Positions 27,417-36,887 of a stretch of DNA of 64,000 bases are shown here, one piece after another. The stretch covers positions 1 to 64,000 of the forward strand of contig CASDWY010000005.1 in the NCBI GenBank assembly GCA_949284985.1, given 5' to 3'. Under the pieces are notes generated by a model. That model was not told where the DNA came from. It ran no database searches and was given only the letters and a program-made list of their open reading frames with translations. Made by a program: the position numbers and the translations under genes. The stretch's first letter is position 1. Each line of letters opens with the position of its first letter. Origin of the DNA: an uncultured bacterium. Lineage in GTDB: Bacteria > Cyanobacteriota > Vampirovibrionia > Gastranaerophilales > Gastranaerophilaceae.

Positions 27417-28760
27417 ATGAATTCATTAAATCAAAATATTAAACCATCAACGTTGAAAATTAATAAAAATGGTAATTTGGAAATAGGCGGTTGTGATTTA
27501 ACAGAGTTGGCTGATAAATATGGAACTCCGCTTTATGTTATGGATGAAACTTCGCTAAGAGAAATTTTACGGCAGTATAAGGATGCGTTTAAAGATTATC
27601 CGAACATTAACATGATGTATGCATCTAAAGCTTTAATGACTCAAGGTATCGCAAGAGTTGTAGATGCAGAAGGGTTTGGTTTTGATGTTGTTTCTGGCGG
27701 TGAAATTTACACTGTTTATAAAGCAGGTGCGGATATGTCCAAAACTATGTTTAACGGTAACAATAAATCTGTTGATGAAATTGGGATGGCTATTGAACTT
27801 GGGGTTGGTCGGTTTTCTGTTGATAATTTTTTGGAATTGTCTTTAGTTAATGAAATTGCTAAGTCTAAGGGGAAAATTGTTGATATTTTGCTTAGAATAA
27901 CACCGGGGATTGAATGCCATACTCATGAATATATTCAAACAGGACATTTGGATAGTAAATTTGGTTTTGATCTTACGCAAATCGATGAAGCCATTGGATT
28001 AATTAAGGATGAATATAAAAACCTTAGGCTTAAAGGATTGCATGCGCATATAGGTTCTCAAATTTTTGAATTACAAGTTTACTATGATGAAGTAGGCGTA
28101 ATATATAAAGAAATAAAAAGAATTAAAGATGTATATGGCATTGAGCTAACAGAGGTTAATTTAGGCGGTGGATTGGGAATCAAATATACATCTGCGGATG
28201 TTCCACCTTCAACATATGATATTGCTAAAGTTATCATAGAATCTATAGAAAAACATGTAAAAGAATATGATTTGCACGAGCCCAAAATATATATAGAGCC
28301 TGGCAGGAGTATTGTCGGAACAGCAGGTGTGACGCTTTATACTGTTGGAAGTTCAAAACAGGTTCCACAAGGCAGAAAATATGTAGCTGTTGATGGAGGA
28401 ATGGCTGATAATCCTCGTCCATCTATGTATCAAGCCAAATATAGTGCTGATGTCGCAAATAAGCCAAATGCAACTGATAAAGAAATTGTAACAATTGCAG
28501 GAAGATTTTGTGAGTCAGGTGATATATTAATTAAAGATATAGAGCTGCCAAAGCTTGAAGAAGGCGATATTTTATGTGTATATAACACAGGTGCTTATGG
28601 GTATTCTATGTCTAGTAATTATAATCGTGTATTAAAACCGGCAATGGTACTTGTAAATAATTCACAATCTGATATTATTGTAGAAAGAGAAACTTATGAA
28701 CATTTAGTTAGTCTCGATCGTGTTCCCGAAAGATTAAAATCGGCAGGTAAAATTGAATAA
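27417..28760 (+). CDS. lysA: diaminopimelate decarboxylase
   Basis: A 447-aa fold-III PLP enzyme converting meso-diaminopimelate to lysine. Landmarks: TPLYVMDE near the N terminus, MMYASKAL with the PLP Lys, GFGFDVVSGGE, HAHIGSQI, NLGGGLGIKY, IEPGRSIVGTAG and FCESGDIL with the catalytic Cys. The length is slightly above usual (about 420). The 3' end overlaps the diadenylate cyclase start by 8 nt, so the two are translationally coupled. Confidence 0.95.
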   Translation: MNSLNQNIKPSTLKINKNGNLEIGGCDLTELADKYGTPLYVMDETSLREILRQYKDAFKDYPNINMMYASKALMTQGIARVVDAEGFGFDVVSGGEIYTVYKAGADMSKTMFNGNNKSVDEIGMAIELGVGRFSVDNFLELSLVNEIAKSKGKIVDILLRITPGIECHTHEYIQTGHLDSKFGFDLTQIDEAIGLIKDEYKNLRLKGLHAHIGSQIFELQVYYDEVGVIYKEIKRIKDVYGIELTEVNLGGGLGIKYTSADVPPSTYDIAKVIIESIEKHVKEYDLHEPKIYIEPGRSIVGTAGVTLYTVGSSKQVPQGRKYVAVDGGMADNPRPSMYQAKYSADVANKPNATDKEIVTIAGRFCESGDILIKDIELPKLEEGDILCVYNTGAYGYSMSSNYNRVLKPAMVLVNNSQSDIIVERETYEHLVSLDRVPERLKSAGKIE

Positions 28761-29631
28761 CTTGTATGCTTTTTTAATTTCACAGTTTAGCACTTTAAAT
28801 TTCCATCCTAAGAATATTGTGGAAATATTTGTGTTAATAATTGTTATGACGCTTGGATATAGAAAGTATATTAAAGGAACGCATAGTGAAAAATTTGTAA
28901 AAGGTATATTTATACTTATTCTTATTTGGGTCTTTTCTGAAATGTTAATAAAGATAGATCTTCAAATATTGGGAGTTTTCTTGCGAACAATGGTTATGGT
29001 TATATCATTTTCGCTTGTTGTTATCTTTCAGCCGGAATTGCGTCGTTTTTTGGGATATCTTGGACAAGGCGGTTTTTTTGCCAAATATTTTAATAAAAAT
29101 AATTCAGAAGCAGATTTGAATGTAATTCAAGAACTTATAGAAAGTGTTAAATATTTAAGAAAAACTCGTACAGGAGCATTAATAGTTCTTGAAAAGGAAG
29201 AGGATGAAAACACATATCCTGATGTAGGAACTCAACTTAATGCAGATGTAAGTCAAGAGCTTTTACTTACAATTTTTCATCCAAATACGCCACTGCATGA
29301 TGGAGCGGTTGTTATTAGAGATGATAAAATTATATCAGCGGGAGTGCTTTTGCCTTTGACAGAAGATCCAAAGTTAAGTTGGAAATATGGAACAAGACAT
29401 AGGGCAGCTATAGGTATGAGTGAAGTTTCTGATGCCGCATGTCTTGTTGTTTCAGAGGAAACAGGAGAGGTTTCGCTTTCTTTAGGTGGAGTCCTTAAAA
29501 AATATGAAGATTTAAGTCTTTTAAAACAAGATTTAGAAAAAATACTTGGTTGTGAGGATGACGAAGTAGAGGAAAAAACTGTATTTAATTTTATAAAGGT
29601 TCGTTCGCATAAGCAAGAAGTAAAAAAGTAA
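28753..29631 (+). CDS. cdaA: membrane diadenylate cyclase (c-di-AMP synthase), CdaA type
   Basis: A 292-aa protein starting at a TTG within the end of lysA; no ATG exists near the N terminus. Two to three N-terminal TMs are followed by VVIFQPELRRFLGYLGQ, then the DAC domain with LHDGAVVIRDDKIISAGVLLPL (DGA motif) and GTRHRAAIGMSE (RHR motif), both required for catalysis. It makes c-di-AMP, which controls K+ and osmolyte transport and wall homeostasis. CdaA usually sits with cdaR and glmM; here it is coupled to lysA and followed 9 nt later by eda. Confidence 0.92.
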   Translation: MNNLYAFLISQFSTLNFHPKNIVEIFVLIIVMTLGYRKYIKGTHSEKFVKGIFILILIWVFSEMLIKIDLQILGVFLRTMVMVISFSLVVIFQPELRRFLGYLGQGGFFAKYFNKNNSEADLNVIQELIESVKYLRKTRTGALIVLEKEEDENTYPDVGTQLNADVSQELLLTIFHPNTPLHDGAVVIRDDKIISAGVLLPLTEDPKLSWKYGTRHRAAIGMSEVSDAACLVVSEETGEVSLSLGGVLKKYEDLSLLKQDLEKILGCEDDEVEEKTVFNFIKVRSHKQEVKK

Positions 29632-29640
29632 GGAATAAAG

Positions 29641-30270
29641 ATGAATGCCATTGAAAAATACAAGCAAGTAAAGGTGTCTGCGGTAGTAAGAACAGATGAT
29701 AAAGAGCAGTCTTTAAAAATAGCCAAAGCCTTGATATTGGGCGGGATAAATTTGATTGAAATTACTGTAGAAAATCCTGAGATGTATGATGTAATAAGAG
29801 TTTTGTGTAATACTACTGATGCATCTATTGTTGCAGGTGGGGTTATAACTGCAAGGCAGGCACATGAAGCTATAAACGCAGGTGCTTGTGCGATAGTTTC
29901 ACCAATATTTCAACCGGGATTAGTAAAACTATGCCAAGCAAAAGATGTTCCGGTTGTTACAACAGCGACAACACCAAATGAAGCTTATCAAGCTTGGAAA
30001 GCAGGTGTTCATTTGATAAAAATTTCTCCATCTCATCAAATGGGTGGGGCGTCTTATATTAGAGATTTACTTAGACCAATGCCGTTTCTGAATATAATTG
30101 CCACAGGAAGCATCAAACTTGATGAGGTTAAAGATTACTTAGATGCAGGTGCAGATGCAGTTACTATAGGTAGAGATTTTTGGTTTAATGTACCATTTGA
30201 CACAATTACCTCCAGAGCTAAAACAATAGTTGCAAAAGTTGAGGCTTATACAAATAATAATAAGTCTTAG
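29641..30270 (+). CDS. eda: KDPG/KHG aldolase family protein
   Basis: A 209-aa class I aldolase. Landmarks: AVVRTDDKEQSLKIAKALILGGINLIEITVENP, GGVITARQAHEAINAGACAIVSP, TATTPNEAYQAWKAGVHLIKISPS with the Schiff-base Lys, and ATGSIKLDEVKDYLDAGADAVTIG. Classical Eda cleaves 2-keto-3-deoxy-6-phosphogluconate; family members also act on related keto-acids. No edd gene is in the window, so an Entner-Doudoroff role is not shown. It is third in the lysA-cdaA-eda unit. Its stop overlaps the convergent trpS stop. Confidence 0.9.
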   Translation: MNAIEKYKQVKVSAVVRTDDKEQSLKIAKALILGGINLIEITVENPEMYDVIRVLCNTTDASIVAGGVITARQAHEAINAGACAIVSPIFQPGLVKLCQAKDVPVVTTATTPNEAYQAWKAGVHLIKISPSHQMGGASYIRDLLRPMPFLNIIATGSIKLDEVKDYLDAGADAVTIGRDFWFNVPFDTITSRAKTIVAKVEAYTNNNKS

Positions 30271-31277
30271 TAAATATTTATTATTTCTCTTATTTTATCT
30301 ATAACTTTTTGTGCTTCTATTCGAGCTTTTTTAGAACCTTCTTGTATAATTTCGTCAACGATTTCGGGGTTTTTAGAGAGTTGGTTTCTTTTTTCTCTAA
30401 TAGGAGCAAATTTGTTGTTTATAATGGCTGCGAGATTTTTTTTGCACTCAGCACAACCTCTTATTCCTAAAGAACATTCTTGTTCGCAGCATTTTGTTTC
30501 TTCTTCGTTGGCAAAAATTTGATAGTATTTGAATGCAACTTCACATTGATCCGGGTGTCCTTTATCCGTTTTTCTCACTCTGCTGCGATCTGTAATACAT
30601 TTCATTATTTTTTTGGTTGTTTCTTCTTCTGTATCAGAAATTTTTATATCATTGTGGAATGATTTGCCCATTTTTTGTCCGTCAATACCGTATAATAGCG
30701 GTACTTGAGTTAATTTGGGGAGTGGTTCTTTTAAAAAATCTGTTTTGTATATATTGTTAAATCTTCTTGCAATATCTCTTGTAATTTCCAAATGAGCTAG
30801 CTGATCGTTTCCTACAGGTACAATATCGGCATTAAAAGTTAAAATATCTGCACTCATTAAAACGGGATATCCAAGTAATCCGTAGGATACAGTATCTGTT
30901 TTGGCGCCAGAACCGTCGCCACGTATAATTTTTGTCATATCTTTTAGAGTTGGGTCACGTTCTACCCAATTTTGAGGAGTAATCATACTTAAGTAGATGT
31001 GAAGTTCTGCAGTTTGCGGCAGCATCGATTGAACATATATTGTTGATTTTTTGGGGTCAAGTCCTGATGCTAGCCAATCTGTGACTACTTCTCGTGTATC
31101 TGATTTTAAATTTTCTGTTTTGTCATATTTCGTTGTAAGAGCATGCCAGTCGGCTGCAAAAAAGTAACAATCATAATCATCTTGTAATTCTATCCAATTT
31201 GTTAGAACTCCCATATAATGTCCAAGATGGAGTTTTCCTGTAGTTCTCATTCCGGATACGATTTTTTTCTTTTTCAT
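30267..31277 (-). CDS. trpS: tryptophanyl-tRNA synthetase
   Basis: A 336-aa class I aminoacyl-tRNA synthetase. It has SGMRTTGKLHLGHYMGVL (HIGH-type motif), FFAADWHALTT, SADILTFNADIVPVGNDQLAHLE, and GQKMGKSFHND (KMSKS-type motif). The length is right for bacterial TrpS. A Cys-rich insertion (ETKCCEQECSLGIRGCAECKK, about 260-285) could bind a metal or FeS cluster, as known for some TrpS enzymes. The Shine-Dalgarno is AAGAGGT. Confidence 0.96.
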   Translation of the reverse strand: MKKKKIVSGMRTTGKLHLGHYMGVLTNWIELQDDYDCYFFAADWHALTTKYDKTENLKSDTREVVTDWLASGLDPKKSTIYVQSMLPQTAELHIYLSMITPQNWVERDPTLKDMTKIIRGDGSGAKTDTVSYGLLGYPVLMSADILTFNADIVPVGNDQLAHLEITRDIARRFNNIYKTDFLKEPLPKLTQVPLLYGIDGQKMGKSFHNDIKISDTEEETTKKIMKCITDRSRVRKTDKGHPDQCEVAFKYYQIFANEEETKCCEQECSLGIRGCAECKKNLAAIINNKFAPIREKRNQLSKNPEIVDEIIQEGSKKARIEAQKVIDKIREIINIY

Positions 31278-31388
31278 TGTGTTACCTCTTTGCTGTTTCT
31301 AAATATAAATTATCATAAAACGTTTGACTTTAAAAGTTGTGTAAATTATATTTGTAATTAAGATAATTAAATAAAAGGAGAGGTTCTT

Positions 31389-31685
31389 ATGAACAAACGC
31401 TGGTATGATGTAGACCCTACGGTTAGCCTTGCAGTTAGTCTTTTAAGAAATTCAGATGAGTCAACACGCAAGGATTGTGCGTCATTTATTATAAAAGAAG
31501 CACAAAATAAGGGTGTTGTTATAAAGAATAACCTTGTTTCAGCTTTTGATTATGCTTTGCGTCGTTGGTATGATGACGAGGAAACTATATTTGAGGCTAT
31601 GGAATATTTAAGAATTGCGCCTGTTGAAGTTCAAAAAGAATTAGCTTTCGATATAATAGAATATTTGGAAGTTTCTGCAGTCTAA
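31389..31685 (+). CDS. small conserved-looking helical protein
   Basis: A 98-aa protein, acidic, with no signal or TM segment and a very strong ribosome site (AAAGGAGAGG). The beginning MNKRWYDVDPTVSLAVSLLRN and the later ALRRWYDDEETIFEAMEYLR repeat an R-W-Y-D element, which suggests an internal duplication. I do not recognise the family. It stands alone between trpS (divergent) and the SpoIID gene with its own promoter. Confidence 0.75.
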   Translation: MNKRWYDVDPTVSLAVSLLRNSDESTRKDCASFIIKEAQNKGVVIKNNLVSAFDYALRRWYDDEETIFEAMEYLRIAPVEVQKELAFDIIEYLEVSAV

Positions 31686-31701
31686 ATCGTGCAAATAAAT
31701 G

Positions 31702-31729
31702 TTAACATTTAACTTTATTGTCATATAAT
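31702..31729 (+). promoter_or_regulatory. promoter of the SpoIID/LytB gene, predicted leaderless
   Basis: TTAACA at 31702-31707, a 16-nt spacer and TATAAT at 31724-31729, then AAGAAT and the ATG at 31736. No Shine-Dalgarno. Confidence 0.7.
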
Positions 31730-31735
31730 AAGAAT

Positions 31736-32611
31736 ATGAACATCATCAAATTTATATTAACTTTGTTAGTATATGTTACTGTTAGCACTCCGACATATGC
31801 AATAAAAATAGGGCTTATAGACAGTGTTCCATTTACATATATTGGAACATCAACTCAGGGGTATATAATAGATACTAATACTAATAAGTCTATATACAGA
31901 ATAGAGGCTATGAAACCATACAAGTTTAAAGCTAAAAAAAATGTGGTAATTATTGAAAGCGGTTCACATGAGTATAACTTGGGAGCTTCTATGGTACAGG
32001 TTCGACCTATTGATAATGGCTTTTGTAGTGTAAAGCAGAAATGGTATCGAGGTGAATTTATATTAAAAGCCGTTAATGGAAATTTAACGGTAATAAATAA
32101 TCTTAATCTGGAGGATTATTTGAGAGGAGTCGTTCCATCGGAAATGCCTTCTAAATGGAATTTTGAGGCACAAAAGGCACAAGCTATAGCCGCAAGAAGC
32201 TATGCTATTGCGAATTTGAATAAACGAGGTTCTAGAGGATATGATCTTAAAGATACACCGGAAGATCAAGCATATGGTGGTGCTTCTAGTGAGACAAGCC
32301 AGACAAATAGGGCTTGTGATGAAACAAGAGGAATTGTAATAACATATGACCAAAAAGTAATTCCGGCATATTATTCAGCAAGTGCAGGAGGACATACAAT
32401 TAATTCTGGCGATGTTTGGGCAAAAGACTTACCATATTTACGAGCTGTTCCATCTTTTGACGATAATGTTAAGAAAAATGGTCATGGTATCGGTATGAGT
32501 CAGCATGGAGCTAATAATTTGGCAGGAAAAGGCTATAATGCGTATCAAATATTAACGTATTTTTACAATAATGTTAAGTTTGGTAAACTAAACCCCACTT
32601 GGTCGATATAG
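31736..32611 (+). CDS. SpoIID/LytB domain protein (peptidoglycan-acting)
   Basis: The start is placed at ATG 31736, which opens a signal peptide (MNIIKFILTLLVYVTVSTPTYA), rather than at an upstream TTG that lies inside the -10 region. The mature part has the SpoIID/LytB pattern: NLNLEDYLRGVVPSEMPSKW, EAQKAQAIAARSYAIAN, YYSASAGGHT and the C-terminal GHGIGMSQHGANNLAGKGYNAYQILTYFY. In spore formers SpoIID is a lytic transglycosylase removing glycan strands stripped of peptides; homologues in non-sporulating bacteria act in wall remodelling. No sporulation genes are near. Confidence 0.9.
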   Translation: MNIIKFILTLLVYVTVSTPTYAIKIGLIDSVPFTYIGTSTQGYIIDTNTNKSIYRIEAMKPYKFKAKKNVVIIESGSHEYNLGASMVQVRPIDNGFCSVKQKWYRGEFILKAVNGNLTVINNLNLEDYLRGVVPSEMPSKWNFEAQKAQAIAARSYAIANLNKRGSRGYDLKDTPEDQAYGGASSETSQTNRACDETRGIVITYDQKVIPAYYSASAGGHTINSGDVWAKDLPYLRAVPSFDDNVKKNGHGIGMSQHGANNLAGKGYNAYQILTYFYNNVKFGKLNPTWSI

Positions 32612-32694
32612 CCTAAAAAGCACTGTTGGCTTGAGTTTTATTTTTGTGTAGGAGCTAGCTTGTTTGTTATCTTGGGTTGCGGAAAATAAAATAC

Positions 32695-32722
32695 TTGTCA
32701 ACTCTCGAAAAACAGGTATAAT
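32695..32722 (+). promoter_or_regulatory. promoter of the HU gene
   Basis: TTGTCA at 32695-32700, a 16-nt spacer and TATAAT at 32717-32722, followed by a leader of about 22 nt with AAGGAGG at 32739-32745. Unlike the leaderless group, this gene has both a leader and a full Shine-Dalgarno. Confidence 0.8.
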
Positions 32723-32750
32723 CGTAAATGTGATTTAAAAGGAGGTTCTT

Positions 32751-33023
32751 ATGAACAAAGAAGAATTAGTAAAAGAAGTTTCAAAAGCAGCTAAAGTTTC
32801 TCAAAAGGCTGCAGCCGATGTTATTTCTGCAACATTGGAAACAATTCAAAAAACTGTATCTAAAGGTAAAAAAGTTACCTTAGTTGGTTTTGGTACATTT
32901 GAATCAAGAAAAAGATCAGCAAGAAATGGTCGTAACCCTCAAACTGGTGCTACAATCAAAATTGCTGCAAAAACAGTTCCGGCATTTTCTGCTGGTAAAA
33001 AATTCAAAGAACTTGTTAAATAA
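32751..33023 (+). CDS. hup: HU family DNA-binding protein
   Basis: A 90-aa histone-like protein: MNKEELVKEVSKAAKVSQKAA, GKKVTLVGFGTFESRKRSARNGRNPQTGATIKIAAKTVPAFSAGKKFKELV. This includes the G-F-G-x-F strand turn and the RNPxTG arm that intercalates into DNA. It compacts and bends the nucleoid DNA. Promoter, ribosome site and terminator are all strong, as expected for an abundant protein. Confidence 0.97.
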   Translation: MNKEELVKEVSKAAKVSQKAAADVISATLETIQKTVSKGKKVTLVGFGTFESRKRSARNGRNPQTGATIKIAAKTVPAFSAGKKFKELVK

Positions 33024-33043
33024 GTTTTTGAATTTAAGTTTGA

Positions 33044-33071
33044 AACACCTGCCACAAGGCAGGTGTTTTTT
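33044..33071 (+). terminator. intrinsic terminator of hup
   Basis: A 10-bp stem AACACCTGCC/GGCAGGTGTT (33044-33053 with 33058-33067), loop ACAA, then T's. Confidence 0.9.
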
Positions 33072-33087
33072 ATATTTTGATTATATT

Positions 33088-35712
33088 TTAATTTTTTTCA
33101 TCTGGATATAAGGGGGGTTGCTTGAGAAGTTTAAGAGCAATTTGGCAGTTTTGTATTAATTTATCGCAGTATAATTTATCTTCTTGACTAGTAAATAGAA
33201 TTGATGTTTTTTTAACTGCAGTTTCAAACTGGTGAATAAAATCTATTGTTTGTGAAATTGTATTAAATAAATCGCCTTCGTATCTCATTGAGCCGGTTTC
33301 TTTAAGCATTTCGCATATAATATCCCAGTTTTTAGTATAATTTTTAGATTCTGCATTGAGTTGTGCCCACTTTTTAACAAAAATCATTGCAGTTGGATTT
33401 AGTGTTGCAATAGGAATAGATGGATTCATTAGTTTAGCAGCGTTTGAGTTGTATTTTTCAAATCCTTGATTAATTTTATTGTATGTATCTTCTGTTTTTT
33501 GGTCTTTTTTGCTTAGTTTATATGCTTCAAGTCCTAAGCGTTCTTGAGTTAGCTCTATAAGTTGTCTGTATTGAGATAAAAGATTGATTTCGTTTTTAGT
33601 TGTTTTAAGTTTATGGTAGAGATCTTCTATCTTTTTAGTTAGTTCATTTGAGCTACCAAACAAGGATCTTTCCAGTTCATTTTCTTCTATTGAAAGCAGA
33701 AGAGATTTTTTTTCGTTATAAAGTGAATAAATATTTTTTTGTATTGTTTTTTTGTATTGTTTATCAATAGCATCTAGAATTTCATCATTAGTATTATCTG
33801 CATTAAGTTGTTCACTAGAAAAATTGAAAGTATTTTTTAAAATTTTGTTTATAGTGGAATTGATTTTGAATAAAGTTGATTCATCCAGACGGATTGTATT
33901 TGTTGGGGAGTTAAAGTCTGGTTCGTTAATACCTGGTGGAATTGTCATAGCGGCAAGAATTCCAGCAAGATCTACAGGAGATAGGTTTTCAAATCTTTTT
34001 TTAAGAATCGCTTGTACTATAGGAATTTGAGGTTTCCCTTTTATTTCACTAATTAATTCACCTTTTTGTGTAGTACGGTATCCGTATTGAGTTTTTTTAA
34101 GAAATCCGTATATTTCCAGTAGAGTTGTGAAATCTTCAAAGTTTTTTATGTGTTCTTTGTATTTTGATTCTTTTTCTGTAGCCGGTAATTCAAACAGGCT
34201 AAAGGTTTTGTCCAGAATTCGGGTTAGTTGGGTTGGGTCTTCTGTTTTTTGATAAAATCCTGTTACGCTTGATGCGTCAAATTTGAAGTTGCTGTTAATG
34301 CTATTGGGTTTAGATTTCATAAGAGCTTTAAATAGGTTTTGTTTTGATTTCGAGTCGGAGAGTAAAACAACATATCCGACAGAGTCAATTCCTCGTCTTC
34401 CGGCTCTTCCACTCATTTGGTGAAATTCATTAGGTAAAAGAGGTCTAAGAAAACTTTCGTTGAACAAATTTTTTGGGGGTGTTCCCGGTTTTTGCGCATC
34501 AGACAATATAACTGTTCTGGCTGGCATGTTTATGCCTGCGGCAAGAGTTTCTGTAGCAAAAACTACTTTTATAAGTTTTTTATTAAATAATTCTTCTATT
34601 AGTTGTTTTTGGAGAGGAAGTATTGCCGCAGAGTGCGTTGCATATCCTTTAAAAAGGGCATTTTCGTTAAGCCCATTTGAATAAAAGGATTGATCTTTTT
34701 GATATTTTTTAAGAATTTCTTCAATTTTATGTTTTTCTTCTTTTGTTGTTAAGTCTTGTCCTTGAATTTCAGCAGCATTAAGCAGTTTTTCTGCAAATGC
34801 TTTACTAAAGATGAAAACAATAGCAGGTAGTTTGTCTGTTTGAGCAAGTGATTGGATTGTCTCAAGCATAACTAGAGGGTTTCGGCTGTTATTATTGGAT
34901 CGTTTTGCATCTGTTGATTTAGTGCTAATATCTTTTAAAATAAATTTAAGTGGAACATGCCTATTTGATATAGGTACATCTATCAGAGAAGTTGTTTTAT
35001 CTTTTTTTTCATTTATCCAATTTGTAATTTTTTGGTTATTTCCGACGGTTGCAGACAGAGCTAAAATTTGGGTTTGCTTTGGTGTAAACATTATGCTTTC
35101 TTCCCAAACGCTTCCTCTGTCAGGATCTCCCATGTAATGGAATTCGTCAAAAATTACTGTTTGAAGGTTATCAAGCATATTATTTCTTTTTTCAAAATAA
35201 TTTGATGCAACCATATTTCTGTAAATTTCAGTTGTCATTATTACAATTGGGGCTTTGGTGTTTTCTTTTCTGTCTCCGGTTAGTATCCCTACATTTTTAT
35301 TACCAAAAAGTTTTTTTAGGTCGTGGTATTTTTGGTTACTAAGAGCTTTAAGGGGTGTTGTATAAAAAGTTCTTTTACCTTCTTTGAAATTCTTTTTTAT
35401 TATGAAGTGAGCTATAGCTGTTTTTCCTGTACCGGTTGGTGCAGTGACAATTGTATTGTGACCTTTTTGGAGTGCAACAGCAGCTTCAATTTGATATTTA
35501 TCAGGTTTGCAGTTTGGAGGTAAAAGAAAATCATTAGCTTTGTATTGTGGCTCTAAGTTGCCAAAAGATATTTTCCCAAGTCTTGATTCAAAACCGGGTA
35601 GAGTGGTTGTATTTAGTATTTGAGGTTGTGAGCTTGCCGGGGTTAGGGTAATTTTTTGTTTTTGGAAGATTAAGGGGGTAAGCTTTATATTGTTATTTAT
35701 TTTAAGTTCCAT
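33088..35712 (-). CDS. Ski2/Mtr4-like DExH-box RNA helicase
   Basis: An 874-aa superfamily 2 helicase. Motif I is TAPTGTGKTAIAHF (about 90-103), motif II DEFHYM, motif III ALSATVGN, motif V ATETLAAGINMPARTVILSD and motif VI QMSGRAGRRGID. The C-terminal 350 residues are helical with coiled-coil character, at the place of the DSHCT region. Bacterial and cyanobacterial Ski2-like helicases act in RNA processing or decay. The N-terminal 60-residue extension is unrelated to the helicase core and carries LGKISFGNLEP at about 46-56, one of the recurring S-F motifs. Shine-Dalgarno AAGGAGT. Confidence 0.92.
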   Translation of the reverse strand: MELKINNNIKLTPLIFQKQKITLTPASSQPQILNTTTLPGFESRLGKISFGNLEPQYKANDFLLPPNCKPDKYQIEAAVALQKGHNTIVTAPTGTGKTAIAHFIIKKNFKEGKRTFYTTPLKALSNQKYHDLKKLFGNKNVGILTGDRKENTKAPIVIMTTEIYRNMVASNYFEKRNNMLDNLQTVIFDEFHYMGDPDRGSVWEESIMFTPKQTQILALSATVGNNQKITNWINEKKDKTTSLIDVPISNRHVPLKFILKDISTKSTDAKRSNNNSRNPLVMLETIQSLAQTDKLPAIVFIFSKAFAEKLLNAAEIQGQDLTTKEEKHKIEEILKKYQKDQSFYSNGLNENALFKGYATHSAAILPLQKQLIEELFNKKLIKVVFATETLAAGINMPARTVILSDAQKPGTPPKNLFNESFLRPLLPNEFHQMSGRAGRRGIDSVGYVVLLSDSKSKQNLFKALMKSKPNSINSNFKFDASSVTGFYQKTEDPTQLTRILDKTFSLFELPATEKESKYKEHIKNFEDFTTLLEIYGFLKKTQYGYRTTQKGELISEIKGKPQIPIVQAILKKRFENLSPVDLAGILAAMTIPPGINEPDFNSPTNTIRLDESTLFKINSTINKILKNTFNFSSEQLNADNTNDEILDAIDKQYKKTIQKNIYSLYNEKKSLLLSIEENELERSLFGSSNELTKKIEDLYHKLKTTKNEINLLSQYRQLIELTQERLGLEAYKLSKKDQKTEDTYNKINQGFEKYNSNAAKLMNPSIPIATLNPTAMIFVKKWAQLNAESKNYTKNWDIICEMLKETGSMRYEGDLFNTISQTIDFIHQFETAVKKTSILFTSQEDKLYCDKLIQNCQIALKLLKQPPLYPDEKN

Positions 35713-35884
35713 AGTTACTCCTTGCTTGAATAAAATGTGAACAAAAAATAATTTAATAATAATTACTTTAATTATTTACATTAGTTAATATTGTATACGT
35801 ATTAAGAAATTGTTACCTATCAGGGTAAATATAAGATTAAAAATCATTTTTTTGCTAAACTAAATGTGTGTAGGAAAATAGAGT

Positions 35885-36886
35885 ATGACGCTTAGCATAG
35901 ATATATCATTAAGTACATTATATATGATCGTGGGATTTTTGGTTTCCATGTATTCATGTGTATCAAATGATGTTATTCAGACTCTTGGTACTTTTTTAAG
36001 TTCAAACAAAGATAAACCTGTATGGATGATATGGTTTTTTGCTACATTTGTTTTGGCGGTTACGCTTACAGTTGGATGGGTAGTTAATGGTGGAGATATG
36101 TCATTTGGGCGTTTAGAGCGTATACCTTTCCCTGAAACATTTTATTGGTGGCAGATAATTCCTCCTATAATATTGGTTTTTTTGACTAGATTAGGTATTC
36201 CGGTTTCGACAACCTTTTTAATTTTGAGTGTTTTTTCTTCAAATGCAGTTGTCGGAATGATTTTGACTAAGTCTATTTATGGATATTTTATAGCTTTTAT
36301 TTCATCGTTTATATTATATGCAATTATTGCCAGACCGATAGAGCGTGTGTTTTTATTGAAAAAAATCACGCATGTAAAATCCTGGACAGTTGCAAAATGG
36401 TGTGCTACAGCATTTTTATGGTCATCATGGATTATGCAGGATGCTGCAAATTTGTTTGTTTATTTGCCGAGAAAAGCTTCAGTTTTGCAATTAATAAGTG
36501 TAATTGCCGCTTTTGCAATATTCTTGTGGGTAGTTGCATATAAACGTGGTGGTGAAATCCAAAACATAGTTAAGTTGAAAACAAATACACAAGATCTTAG
36601 ATCAGCAACAATAATTGATTTGGTTTATACTGTGATATTAATTTATTTTCAAACGCTTAATAATATTCCTATGTCCACAACTTGGGTATTTATAGGGCTG
36701 TTGGCAGGTCGTGAAATGGCGATGTATCACAGATTAAGGTTTGAATCTCCTAAAAAAATGTATAAACACATAGCAAAAGATTTGACAAAGACAGTTGTTG
36801 GGCTTATTGTTTCAATTGTAATTGTTCAAGCGCTAGTAAATTTCCAAGCAATAAAATCAATTGTGTTAGATTTCTTAAGTTTATAG
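35885..36886 (+). CDS. PiT-like membrane permease
   Basis: A 333-aa protein with about 9-10 TM segments arranged as an inverted repeat. The half-repeats carry SNDVIQTLGT and MQDAANLFVYLPR (compare the N-D-x-A-N signature of inorganic phosphate transporters), each followed by RLGIPVSTTFLILS and NIPMSTTWVFIGLLAGRE (compare P-V-S-T-T-H). It is therefore a relative of the PiT phosphate:cation symporters, shorter than most (about 400+). The ion is not known. Its stop lies 1 nt before mutL, implying one transcript. Confidence 0.7.
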   Translation: MTLSIDISLSTLYMIVGFLVSMYSCVSNDVIQTLGTFLSSNKDKPVWMIWFFATFVLAVTLTVGWVVNGGDMSFGRLERIPFPETFYWWQIIPPIILVFLTRLGIPVSTTFLILSVFSSNAVVGMILTKSIYGYFIAFISSFILYAIIARPIERVFLLKKITHVKSWTVAKWCATAFLWSSWIMQDAANLFVYLPRKASVLQLISVIAAFAIFLWVVAYKRGGEIQNIVKLKTNTQDLRSATIIDLVYTVILIYFQTLNNIPMSTTWVFIGLLAGREMAMYHRLRFESPKKMYKHIAKDLTKTVVGLIVSIVIVQALVNFQAIKSIVLDFLSL

Positions 36887-36887
36887 T

